DNA of 49,815 nt from Antrodiella citrinella (lineage: Eukaryota; Basidiomycota; Agaricomycetes; Polyporales; Steccherinaceae), in contig SGPM01000205.1 of assembly GCA_004802725.1 (NCBI GenBank), positions 1 through 49,815 on the forward strand. The letters are read 5' to 3'. A program made the position numbers and the translations under genes. Each line of letters begins with the position of its first letter. Positions within the stretch are counted from its first letter, which is position 1. Positions 23,701 to 34,147 of the stretch are shown here, one piece after another. Below the pieces are notes generated by a model. The model did no database searches. It saw only the letters and a list, made by a program, of their open reading frames with translations, and had not been told where the DNA came from.

Positions 23701-24709
23701 GTAAAGCGTCTTGGATACGACTATCCTGATTGTGAATCAGTTGACGACAGTCTGCTTAGGACAAGGGCCGTCACAGTAGCAGCTCTAGCAGGTGACAATG
23801 GGTACGTCGTGTTCTACAACTACAATAGACCAGGCTGACTACTCGCCATAGGACAATTGAGGAGCTCAAGTCGCGATTTTCACACTTCATGAAGACCGCA
23901 GATAGTTCTCAAATCCCGGCTGACCTTGAGCGTGTCGTTTTCAGGATCGCTGTCAAGTATGGGGGCCGTGCGGAGTACGATGCCGTCAAAGCTATTGCCG
24001 TTAAACCGTCAACCCCAAGTACTGGTATCGCAGCGATAATAGGCATGTGTGCCACGCTCAGTGACGAGCTCGCCGAAGAGACCTTCGACCACATGTTGAC
24101 CAAGGCGAGAGATCAAGACTTGGTGTATATGTTCTATGGATTCCGCGTGAACGACAAATATGCCAAGTTCTCCGCCAGGAAGTTCAGGGAGAACTTTGAC
24201 GTGGTATGTGGCGCTGTTTGCTTGTCTGTTTTTTTGCAAGACGTCAAGCTCAATCTCGCTTCTAGTTCGTCGAACGGAGCGGCCTCTTTGGCCTCGCGTT
24301 CCCCATCAAGGTATCATTCATAAGAACATATCGTCTCTGCTATGCCTTCTTACCTTTTGTCAGTACTCTCACGACATCCTTTCGACAAAAGAGGATTATG
24401 AAGAGATCGCGAAGTTCTTCAAGGTGAGTTTTCTGTAAGCGGCTGGTACTGATCTAATATTCTTGCTCTGAAGACCAAAGATACCTCAAAGTTCAACATG
24501 GCGCTTCAACAGAGTGAGTCCATCTAGCCATGCGTGTATCCGTTGTATTGAGGTTTTATTCATAGCCTATGATACTATTCTGGCGAGAGCGGCATGGATT
24601 CAGGTCCGTATAGCTTACACATCTGTGTGATCATTACTCAAGCCTTTTGCTGCAGCGGTCGACAGCTGATATCTCAGAGTGGCTGGATTCCAAGGCTGCG
24701 AGAGAGTAA
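20711..24709 (+). CDS. M1-family zinc aminopeptidase, copy A (intact)
   Basis: Puromycin-sensitive/Ape2-type metallo-aminopeptidase removing N-terminal residues from peptides; no signal peptide, so probably cytosolic. The start MSTGSPLNTVTKDPKEYRLP leads into the beta domain (NVQPTHYDITVRTDLEK). Catalytic features: substrate-binding DFDAGAMENWGLIT; zinc site SHEVAHMWFGN with the third ligand Glu 18 residues later in LYLNEG; then MGEVIIL and KATGVDISKVMGNWI. The C-terminal helical domain runs to DISEWLDSKAARE. Exons 20711-20853, 20903-21203 and 21270 onward are in phase. The region coding GFASLMGEVIILDKIFPEWK is split into exons of 14, 22 and 4 nt (see micro-exon). Exons 2-4 carry a block almost identical to copy B. 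Total about 880 residues, normal for the family. Confidence 0.9.
21117..21835 (+). repeat. Near-identical block shared with aminopeptidase copy B (copy A side)
   Basis: 719 bp match 26702-27420 with only two differences seen by eye (21170 and 21650). The block includes complete introns. Outside it, exons are clearly less similar and introns are unalignable. The abrupt ends (21116/26701 and 21836/27421) fit a gene-conversion tract. Confidence 0.85.
22411..22414 (+). other. Predicted 4-nt micro-exon in aminopeptidase copy A
   Basis: The exon ending CATTCTAG at 22358 and the exon starting GATCTTCCC at 22466 cannot be joined in frame. Including ACAA (22411-22414), flanked by TTGACAG and GTATGC, gives ILDKIFPEWK, the family sequence. 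The same four bases with the same flank types occur in copy B. Confidence 0.7.
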
Positions 24710-24916
24710 CTGCATCATGACCATGTGTACTCCTGTTCCGGGCCTTCATGTATATGTGCAATCGGAACCAATACTTACTGTAATATCGTATTTCCAGTCC
24801 CTCTCATTCTAGTCTACATCTTGAGGTGCGGCACGTCAATGTCTGGTCCAGCAGTGATTATGGCGTAGTATCCTATGCCTAGCTATGAACTCGAAAAAAC
24901 CGAATACACATGTACT

Positions 24917-25090
24917 GTATCGGAAATTTCCTTTCGGATTTACAAGAGAAAGGTCTTTTGGAGACTTAAGACTGCCTTTGGGTCTTATTTCGATCTTAAA
25001 ACACCTTGAGACGTAAAAATCGCCTGAAAACACCTTGCAGCGATTTTGCAAGATAAGCGTTTTACAAGGGCCAAAGGAAATTTCCGATAA
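24917..25090. mobile_element. Small MITE-like element with TCGGAAATTTCC ends
   Basis: The left end TATCGGAAATTTCCTTT is the perfect reverse complement of the right end AAAGGAAATTTCCGATA about 155 bp away. A TA at each outer end could be the target duplication of a Tc1/mariner-type insertion. It has no coding capacity. A related sequence starts near 43969. Confidence 0.7.
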
Positions 25091-26174
25091 CACCTGTGTT
25101 CTCAGATCATTGTGAGTTCAAAAATGAAAGGTCAGGAGGTCGCCCAGGAGCTCGAGTCGTCCTTTAAATAAAGTTGTGAACGATGTGTTAGAATTCCTGA
25201 GGACAGTAGGAATAAGATGAATGTATTACGTTTGGCTGAGCTCTTGCAAACGCATGAGACTCGTATCTAAATATTTTGCCGTATTTTCATTGTTTCTGTA
25301 AATTTCTGTGAATATGATATCATAGCTGTTCCGTATACTGACCCAGCATTCACTGAAGGTATCTCCGAGATACTTCAAGTGTATAGATTTCATTCATCTC
25401 CCGTATATCATACTGTTTTACTAGGCAGATACAATAGAAGAATTTGTACCGTATTGTACATCGACATACACTAAATATGAGGCGACAATAATCATCGTAA
25501 ATTTGGCGTTTCCTCACACCGGAAACACCCATTTGTTCGCCGTGCTACGAGGATTGCCCCATCGTAGATTTCAACACGATGCAGCATGCTACTCTATGCT
25601 ACTATATCCAGCCTGTGCCCTCCTGTGCCGCCCTTCGACATTTTCGATCCAACTTCGGATGATCGGCGCTGACGATGGGATCCCGGCCCGGCCCAGGAAG
25701 GACGCGTGAAGATGAAATGCTTTTGGAAAATTCGACTTGACCCGGACAACTTACAACGCAATGCAAAACCAACAAAACCAACGACTCCATGATATCTTGT
25801 GCTGCGAAAACCTTTCCAAGACGTTTTTGGTGCACCCCACCAATCACAAGGACCCTGTCATGGGTAGGCGACTCGGAAGCGAAAGGGACTCCTCAGATGG
25901 TTCTGACTCGGACTTGCCAGTGTTTGGTGGTCTTCATGTTCCACGGATTCCACGATTTTGACAGTGAAGTTACTGCGGGTAGCAAGAGATACGTTGTGAC
26001 TCGCTGTGTACGGCACGAGTCTCAGGACCTAAGCACAGCAATGTGCTATATCGCGAGCGGAGGTGAAACACACGATGCTCCATATCTAAAGGCGCAGTGT
26101 TCCTCCACATGCTCCAATTGATGAACTGAATCATTTGACGTCTGCAGTCAATCCATCCGAGCTCTCAAAATCTG

Positions 26175-26182
26175 TATAAATA
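26175..26182 (+). promoter_or_regulatory. TATA box of aminopeptidase copy B
   Basis: TATAAATA about 115 bp before the ATG of copy B. Copy A has only CTTATAACG in the matching area. Confidence 0.45.
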
Positions 26183-26701
26183 ACTGCTCGTCTCGTGAAC
26201 TCATCATCTCACAACCTCTCAGGCTCTTCGCATATACGCTCCTCCTTTCTCGTGGCAAATTTACCGACGGACTTGCTTCACGCACGACGCTCGCATGTCT
26301 GCAGGAGTCCCACACAACACCATGAATCCGAAGGAGTATCGACTTCCGACCAATGTGCAGCCCACCCATTACGATCTTGCGATACGCACCGATCTGGAGA
26401 AGTTGAAGTTCGATGGCTTTGTGGTAGTCCAGTACGCGACTTAACTTTCATTCTTGCTCTGAGTCTGTTCTGACGAGCGAAATACAGCTTGGATGTGAAG
26501 GCAGACGCGTCCAGTATCGTATTCAACACTTCACAGCTCCAGCTCGGAGAACTTACAGTGTCCTCCCCGACCCTCCAACAACCCGAGGTGTATCCTGCCA
26601 GCACATTGAAGATTGATCAGATTCAGGAGCGAGCTGCCTTGGCTCTTTCTTCGGCTATGCCTGCGGGCTCGAAGGCTCAACTGAAAGTCAGCTTTGCGGG
26701 G

Positions 26702-27420
26702 GAGCTCAGTGACTCCATGATGGGTTATTACCGCGCCGCCTGGGAGCATGAGGGAAAGACAAAACATTACTCGCTCACGCAATTCCAGGTTCGTGCTGTT
26801 GTATCAATCTGACAGTGTAGCTCTCTCACAATATGTTATGTGTGATGTGTGTAGCCTACGGCGGCTCGTCATGCATTCCCGTGCTGGGACGAACCTTTGC
26901 TCAAGGCGACGTTCTCGATCACACTGATCAGCCGCGACAACACCGTTGCTCTGAGCAATATGCCTGCCGTCGCAGAGAATAAATATGACCCAAATGCAGA
27001 ATATAAGGGCGGCGTTATATCTTGGTTGACTTCTAAGTTGTCCGCTGTCCCGAAGACTGATGGTCCGTGGAAGATTACAGAATTTGCGATGACGCCTCCT
27101 GTGAGTCGTTCTGTCATATTGATGGTCGAAGCTCATCGAAAGTGTCCGTAGATGTCGACTTACGTCGTCGCTTTCGCCAACGGTCCGTTTGTGTACCTCG
27201 AAAGCTCATACAAGAGTCCACTTAGTGGCGCTACTCGACCCTTGCGTATATACAGTATGGGCTGCGTCACTTCCAACGTCGTGACAGTGCTTACGTTTCT
27301 TCTAGCCACACCCGATCTCATTCACCAGGCTCAGTTTGCATTGGACGTAAAGCGAGATGTCCTTCCGCATTACGAACAGGTCTTCGACATCGAGTATCCT
27401 TTGCCCAAGCTCGATACCTT
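26702..27420 (+). repeat. Near-identical block shared with aminopeptidase copy A (copy B side)
   Basis: Partner of 21117-21835 at a constant offset of 5,585 bp with no gaps. Two substitutions seen by eye. It covers part of exon 2 up to the exon encoding PLPKLDT, introns included. Confidence 0.85.
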
Positions 27421-27980
27421 AGCGGTGGGCACTCTATTATCTTGTGTAGACTCAATGATAATAAACCGTACCTCCCGTAGGTCACTGATTTCGACGCCGG
27501 CGCGATGGAGAACTGGGTATGTCAAATATTACTGTCATCATGCTCGACGGATTGACTGTTCGATTCGGTGGGGTTCCCGTAGGGTCTGATCACCGGCCGT
27601 ACTAGTGGACCCCAAGAAGTCGGATCTACGAACGAAGAAATCTGTTGCTGCCAACCAGAGCCACGAAGTGGCGCACATGTGGTATGTTGCGCCTTTTGAG
27701 GTTGATCATCTCAGCGATCTGAAATTCAGCTCAGGTTTGGTAACGTCACCACGATGAAATGGTGGGATAACTTGTATCTCAATGAAGGTACGCGCGATTT
27801 CATCTTCCAATGTAGACGGTCATTGAGTTTCATACAGGCTTCGCTTCGTTGGTATGTCGTTTTCACACTCAAACATAATCCCATTTACTGATCCTGTAAT
27901 CTCAAGATGGGTGAGGTTATCATTCTAGGTATATTGACTTTGATAATTACGAGATGCATTGCTGAATGCAGACTTTACAG

Positions 27981-27984
27981 ACAA
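27981..27984 (+). other. Predicted 4-nt micro-exon in aminopeptidase copy B
   Basis: ACAA flanked by TTTACAG and GTAAGC, in the same place as in copy A, although the surrounding introns differ. It is needed to join CATTCTAG to GATCTTCCC in frame. Conservation outside the converted block argues that it is real. Confidence 0.68.
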
Positions 27985-30273
27985 GTAAGCATGTTCCGCC
28001 TCGAAGGAGATTGTATCTTGATCGACATACTCCAGGATCTTCCCCGAATGGAAAGTCCACGCTGCATTCCTTTCTAATCACCTGAGCGAGGCTCTTAGCC
28101 TAGACGCAAAGCTTTCATCTCATCCCATCGAGGTCGACTGTCCCGACGCCAACATGATCAACCAAATTTTTGATTCATTGTCGTACTCAAAAGCTGCATC
28201 TGGTGAGTTTTCGTGGGCTCCTGTTGGCATTGGATTCTCAACTTCAGCGGATCTTTGTACCAGTCCTGCGTATGCTTTCTAGGTACGTGGGAGAAGAAGA
28301 TTTCCTCAAAGGCGTGTCGATGTACCTCAAGGAGCATCGATTCGGAAATACTGTCACAAACGACCTCTGGAAAGGTATCGGCAAAGCAACTGGCGTTGAT
28401 ATCTCCAAGGTGATGCATAAATGGGTTGGAAAGGTAGGCACATCGAACTGCGACGTACGTTTAGTCTAAACCCTGTTCGTTGTAGATGGGCTTCCCTGTC
28501 GTCACTGTCGCCGAGACCAAAGATGGAATTCATGTTCGTCAAGATCGATTCTTGGAGACTGGTCCTGCACCTCCAGAGCACAACGAAACCCTGTGGTGTG
28601 TAGTTCTTTGTTCTTCTATGTCACGACATACAACACGTCTTCTAACTTTCTACAGGACTATTCCTCTGAGCCTTTTGACAGTTTCTGCGGACGGTGATGC
28701 TGTCGTTGACACCAAGATTGTTTTGAGCGGTCGCGAGAAGTCGATCTCTCTCGATACCAACAAGCCTTTTAAAATCAATGCGGGTACCACTGGTGTTTGT
28801 GAGTACTCGGCCTGAACGACGAATAAAGCATCTGAATTTCTTACAGATCGTGTGCTGTATTCCACTGAGAGATTGGACAAGATCGCGGAAGAAGCAGCGA
28901 AAGCGAATTCTATATTCTCCTTGGAGGATCGAATGGGTCTTCTCATGGACGCACCCGCGTTGGCTCAGGCAGGCTATGTCAAGACCAGCAGCTCATTGTC
29001 TCTCGTCAACAAGCTGCGGGAGGAGACAGAATGTAGGTGCAGTCTCCCGGGTTTTTGTAGATCAGGCCAATCATCCCATTGTCAACGCAGATCTAGTCCT
29101 GAATAGCATGGCCGATAGTTTGGAAGCAGTTATGTCAACTTGGTGGGAACATACTGATATCAAGGACAAATTGGATATTTTTGGTCGGGTCAGTGTTTCA
29201 GTATTTTCATGGGCTCCGTTCCTTACTCAACCGGACACATAGAAATTGTTCGTCCCGATTGTGAAGCGTCTTGGATACAATTACCCTGAAGGCGAATCAG
29301 TCGACGACAGTCTGCTTAGGACGAAGGCCGTCACAGTAGCAGCTTTAGCCGGCGACGATGAGTACGTGATATAATAGACCAGCCCGCATGAGACTGACTA
29401 CGTCATAGCTCCATCCAGGAGCTCAGATCTCGCTTTGCACACTTCATGAAGACCTCAGACAGCTCTCAAATCTCGGCTGATCTTGAGCGTGTCATATTCA
29501 GGATCGCTGTCAAGTATGGAGGACGTCCTGAGTACGACGCCGTCAAAGCGATTGCCCTCAAGCCGCCAAACCCAAGCACCGGTATTGCAGCGATGATGGG
29601 CATATGTGCCGCGCTAAGTGACGAACTCGCTGAAGAGACCTTCAACTACATGTTCACTGAGGCGAGAGATCAAGACTTGATGTACATCATCTATGGATTC
29701 CGCCTGAACGACAGATATACCAAGTTCTCCGCCAGGAAGTTCAGGGAGAACTTTGACGTCGTACGTGGCATTGCCTGGTTGTTTATGATACGTTGAGCTC
29801 AGTCTCGCTTCTAGTTCGTAGAACGTAGCGGAAACTTTGGTCTCGCATACCTCGTTCAGGTATGATTTAAATATCCTATTGTTTGTGCTACATCTAAAAT
29901 AATGTATTAGTACTCTCACGACATCCTTTCAACACAGGAAGACTACGAAGAGATCGCGCAGTTCTTCAAGGTGGGTTTTCGGTTAACGGCTCGTAGGTAG
30001 CTGATCTAATATTCTTGCTATGAAGACCAAAGACACCTCAAAGTTCAGCATGGCACTTCAACAGAGTAAGTCCGTCGAGCCATGCGTGTACTCGCTAAAT
30101 TGATGTGTTATTTACAGCCTATGATTCTATCTTGGCGAGAGCGGCGTGGATTGAGGTCCGTACAACCTCCTTCGTCTGACCATTACTGCGACTCATTACT
30201 CATGCATTCGGCGCTGCAGCGGTCGACCGCTGATGTCTCGGAGTGGTTGGATTCTGAGGCTGCGAAAGAGTAA

Positions 30274-30807
30274 TTGTTGTCACGACTATTTGTACCCAGG
30301 CTCCTCCGTGACGTACAGAACTTCAATGACATGTATAACCAGACCCTCTCCTTGCAGTCTACAAGCACGGTGCCGAAGTACCAATGGCGTCGCCAATAAA
30401 ACATGTGGATTCACACACCACGACTCAACGGAAATTCGAACCTGAATGAGCGGAGTAACTTTGAGACACCCCGCAATGGGTGACTCCATTGACAGCTTCC
30501 ATCAGCTCCCCCACGGTTGACTTGTACTTTTATAAGAAGATCGGTGTGAAGATCTCATATTCCCACTGAACTTGACGTTACATGACTCGGAGTGTCATTA
30601 GCGTGTCGTTGAATTCAAATTCGACTCAGGAGAGATCATCGGGAAATATCGTCGCATGAAACAAGATGAAACAGCTCAATGAACAGTCTACAGTCTACGT
30701 ATGACGTTGCACTAATCATTGTAGATGGGTTACTAAATAAAAATGGAAGGTATACAAGGTGCGTCCGTAAAGAAATCATGAGAAAAGATACAACCCATGC
30801 GGTGAGT
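30274..30807. other. Intergenic region, convergent 3' ends
   Basis: About 530 bp between two convergent genes. No gene, repeat or RNA recognised. Confidence 0.45.
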
Positions 30808-31847
30808 CTACTGGCCGTATGGCTTGGCATAACCGGGGTTATAGCCAGTATCGTACGTATTGTGCAGCGCATAGTCATTGCGATCGTCCGGTACTGAGTC
30901 GTATTCCTGGGATACGGGCACGCTCATCCCGACGACCAGATAGATGATCACGACGAGAACTTCGCATGCAACCGACATGGCGAGGTAGATCCACCATGTT
31001 CCGGTGGTGCTGCTAAACTTGGACAGGGCGTTGGTAGGAGCCGTGGTCCCGGGCACCGCAGAGGGAGAGAAGTCGGAAAGGATGGAGTAGGCGGTACGGA
31101 TAAAAAGTAAAGGCAGGACGGCGGAGATGCCTGCAAGTAGCTGTGAAGAGAAAGAGGTGAGTCCATGGGCGAGTCAGACGATACAGATGTCACTCACAGT
31201 ACGCCTGTGCATCATGATACTGTCTTTGTGGCTCCAGAAGAAGAAGTGGGCCAGTGTAACAAGGGCGAATAAAGCACCGTAGAGGATGCCTCCGATGTGG
31301 CGATATAGCTCAGCAGAGTTGACGTCGCTCTGGTTCTTCGCTTCGCCGATGTTGATAGCACCGACAATCGTGAGGATCATCGCTACCGAAGCGAGTAACC
31401 CCAACAGGCGAAGACCAACGGTGACGCGCTTGTTGTTGTCGAAGGCCCCGATACCACTGAACATAGGTTTAGAAAAATAGTTGAAAAGGTGAGCGCTTTG
31501 CAACGTACACAGTACTCAGGAAACCGATGGTGCACATCATGAGCGGCGATAGACCGACATTATCGAGGATAGAGAAGGTCTCAATAAGTCCAAGACTTGG
31601 GTCTGAAGAGAGCTCGGCAGCAATGTGCGCTCCACTTCCTACAATACGCACTGTGAACGAAGGCGTCAGCGTTGGGACTCCCAGCTGCGAAAAGGAGACG
31701 AACCTAGGGACAGGATAACTAGGAAGATCCACCCAGCTTGCTTCCTGAATCCATGACGCATGACAAGGATGGCGGAGAGGACCAGAACTGGGATGTATAT
31801 CACCAGTTGAGCAGCGGATATACCACCACGCGCGTCAAGACTTGGCA
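30808..31847 (-). CDS. Seven-helix membrane protein, DUF7702 type
   Basis: Minus-strand gene of four exons. The start MPSLDARGGISAAQLVIYIP runs straight into helix 1 (VLVLSAILVM) and a short loop RHGFRKQAGW into helix 2 (IFLVILSLVRIVG). Further hydrophobic stretches are GLSPLMMCTIGFLSTV, LRLLGLLASVAMILTIVGA, HIGGILYGALFALVTLAHFF, LLAGISAVLPLLFIR and WWIYLAMSVACEVLVVIIYL, followed by a cytosolic tail rich in Tyr and Asp ending YNPGYAKPYGQ. The layout and RHGF/SLVRIVG pattern match fungal DUF7702 proteins, whose function is unknown. The S-L-V junction (GTTCGT...TTCACAG) and the S-T-V-G junction were checked. There is no enzyme motif. Confidence 0.78.
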
Positions 31848-32780
31848 TATCCGTGAAAGGGGCGTAAAGGAATGAGAAAAAGAGATGAAAGAGGAAGAGG
31901 ACTGAAAGAGATGAAAGTTGGTAGGTTTTGCATGCTTCCGACACGAGTCCTTTTTATGAGCCTTACATAAGGCAAATGAGTTGGATGAGGCTAGACGCGC
32001 AACCGGAAAAACTGAATACCAATATTTTTGTTGATGATGAGGGTTGCCCCCAGCATGCCCTTTCGCTTTCGACGCGACACCACAGAGAGGCACCTGGCTG
32101 ATCGGTACCGGCGATCATCGTCGATCAATTTCCGGCGATTCGCGGCCTTCATGTTAGTTTTTGGAATTCGTCTTGCAATGTTTTTTGAACAGTCTGGTAG
32201 ATATCATTCATGTCAGGACCGAGAATGCACGACGAGACGTTCTGACGTATTATCTTGGGCATGCCATGTGAACGTGAAACGCTCTCTATCAAGTAAGCAC
32301 CATTCGCTCGTTCAGATACCGCTCTACTTAGCTGATTCGTGCCCACCTTTGCTAGCCTTCAAGCACCTCTCCATTTCGCACACTCGACATAGTGGCATTT
32401 TCGCGAGCTACCGACCACACACACAGCCCCTCGCGGAGGCTGGCTCAGCATGTGTGCATTTCACTGATCAAAGCCTAGCAATTCCATGTAGACTTCGTCA
32501 GCAGATACGGTCCTGAGTTCGACATTTCACTCACATTGGCCACACCGAGGAGCACGGGCATTCGTTGGCATGGTTGATAGGTTGTCGTGGAACATGTAAG
32601 CCCATTGTAGCCCACATCTACGGTTTGGGGTGAATGATCCACTACAGTATCCACTCCGGTGAATTTGGTCTCCGCAATGGGTATTCTTTGCTCCCGAGTT
32701 GCCGCCTCGAGCTCCAGACTTCGCGCCCTGAGCAAAGCCCTTGTTAGCATGACGAATAAGACACAAAAACGGTTGACTAT
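31848..32780. other. Intergenic region with no convincing gene
   Basis: Open frames of 60-160 codons exist on both strands, the longest near 32028-32516 (+), but none has a motif or plausible splice partners. A Gly/Ser/Cys-rich minus-strand frame at 32527-32766 may belong to the broken gene described next. Confidence 0.4.
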
Positions 32781-32827
32781 TCGCTCACTCGGGTCCAGTC
32801 ATGTGCCAGTGGAGACTACAATCATGC

Positions 32828-33345
32828 TCATCTGACATTGACAATTGTCCTCGCCGCCGTCAGCGGGAACCAGGCAGGCCGGAGGTCGTCGTACCGAGAG
32901 TGGAATGGAATGTCCTCCTCAAAACAGCAGTTGAAGTGGGCGAGGTAGGGATAGTGACGCAGGGCATCATCGACGAATTTCCACATCTCAGGCGTCAGAT
33001 ACACCTTGGACCACTGCATGCAGCGGACGTCGATTACGACAGTCGAAAACCCACCAATGAGCTTGCAAGAGCACTTGATGATGCAGAAACGGGAATCGTA
33101 GCTTCTTATCCTACTTCAAGTATGAGATCGCGTGCATACACAGACCACGAGCGTCGGACACGCACCTGAGATCTCTCCGTGCATTTCTATGATAAGTCCT
33201 TCTACGAGTGCTATCTCCAGTCCAAACTCTCTCTCCGACTGTACTGTCAGTGAACGGGACTGCAACTGTCGAAACAGCTGGCAAATGGGAGACCAGGCAT
33301 TGACATGCTGCAGAGCGAAGACATCCCACGGCACCAGATACTAAG
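32828..33345 (-). pseudogene. Remnant or partial unknown gene
   Basis: Two minus-strand segments look coding. The first follows a possible acceptor CTTAG at about 33346 and encodes YLVPWDVFALQHVNAWSP, then EIALVEGLIIEMHGEIS. The second encodes DVRCMQWSKVYLTPEMWKFV, then HYPYLAHFNCCFEEDIPFHS, and ends TIVNVR with a stop at 32828. A GTGCGT...CAG intron could join them. No start codon or first exon was found upstream, so this is either the 3' end of a gene whose first exons I cannot see or a decayed copy. Family not recognised. Confidence 0.4.
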
Positions 33346-34147
33346 AATTTCGATAGAGCAGGAGGAAATATTAATGAGCTCAGTCCGTGATACGGATTGC
33401 ACTTTGATTATCTTCATATAAGACTCAGCGAGGAGCCTACTGTGGCCGCCGGAATAGGCCGGAACAGGCCGGACGGAGGTTTCCGATCACCTTGCCTAAA
33501 AGATTGGTCCGCGCAAGGTCCGCGCTGTCGCCGACTCGGACTCGCCGCCCTCGTTTCCAAAACTGAATCTCCCATTGACAGACCAGGCCACGATGCACTG
33601 GCATATGTTTCGCAAGCATAGTCCGTGGCGGAGTCTCGGTGCAAGTGTGGAAGAACGCGTAGTAACTCGTGATTTCGAGTCATGGCTCAAGCTCGAAACA
33701 CAAGACGAGTATCTACAATATCACGACAGAACGGTGCAGCAGACCGTGTTCGAGTCAGAGATTTCTGCAGACATTCAAGATCACACACGGTACTGTACCT
33801 CTTCTCTGCAACCTCACGCAACGTCTGCGCTCATGCCAGTGTGAAATCCCGGACCACTTGCACTGCCAGCAGGACCGATCACACAACTCCGCAACCACGT
33901 TACTCTCGTCAGCTGGTCAATAAAATAAGAAGGGTATACTACCTTTGAAAACGTGTATCACATTTTATGGAGGCATGGAAGCTTGGTGACAGGTGTCAGG
34001 CCGCATGTCTGTCTCTGGACGTTTGCTGCAAGGCCGCTCGAGTGCAAGCAATATCAATTCTAGCGCTGCACAGATCTCTATTTCTTGCATTAAACAGACT
34101 TTGAATATATCCCTCACCAATATCTCTCCGTCCCCAGTCTCATCACA
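33346..34147. other. Intergenic region upstream of DUF6535-type gene
   Basis: Overlapping short frames on both strands without motifs. The last 100 bp (GAATATATCCC, CT-rich) look like the promoter of the gene at 34148. Confidence 0.4.

Larger units (their letters stand above)
24710..26294. other. Spacer between aminopeptidase copies
   Basis: About 1.6 kb without a recognised gene. It holds a small TA-flanked inverted-repeat element (24917-25090). From about 26095 it holds the duplicated promoter of copy B, which includes a good TATA box at 26175. Short open frames lack motifs. Confidence 0.5.
26295..30273 (+). pseudogene. M1-family zinc aminopeptidase, copy B (frameshifted)
   Basis: Tandem duplicate of the gene at 20711-24709, same exon layout. 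The start MSAGVPHNTMNPKEYRLPTN opens exon 1 (26295-26431), followed by exon 2 (26488-26788). GAMENW is intact. Just after, in the exon starting 27583, the sequence ACTAGTGGACCCC lacks 11 bases present in copy A (22014-22026 reduced to two bases at 27607-27608). This shifts the frame and leads to a stop before the zinc site can be read. The bases for HEVAHMW, LYLNEG and all later exons are still there and open, ending DVSEWLDSEAAKE, so the break is recent or is an assembly error. The only other nearby acceptor (ACTAG, exon from 27606) does not restore the frame. Family knowledge says loss of HEXXH abolishes activity. Confidence 0.75.

Noticed and set aside
27583..27700. Alternative splicing rescuing aminopeptidase copy B
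   Set aside because: The only nearby alternative acceptor (exon from 27606) removes 23 bases, which does not offset the 11-base loss in frame.
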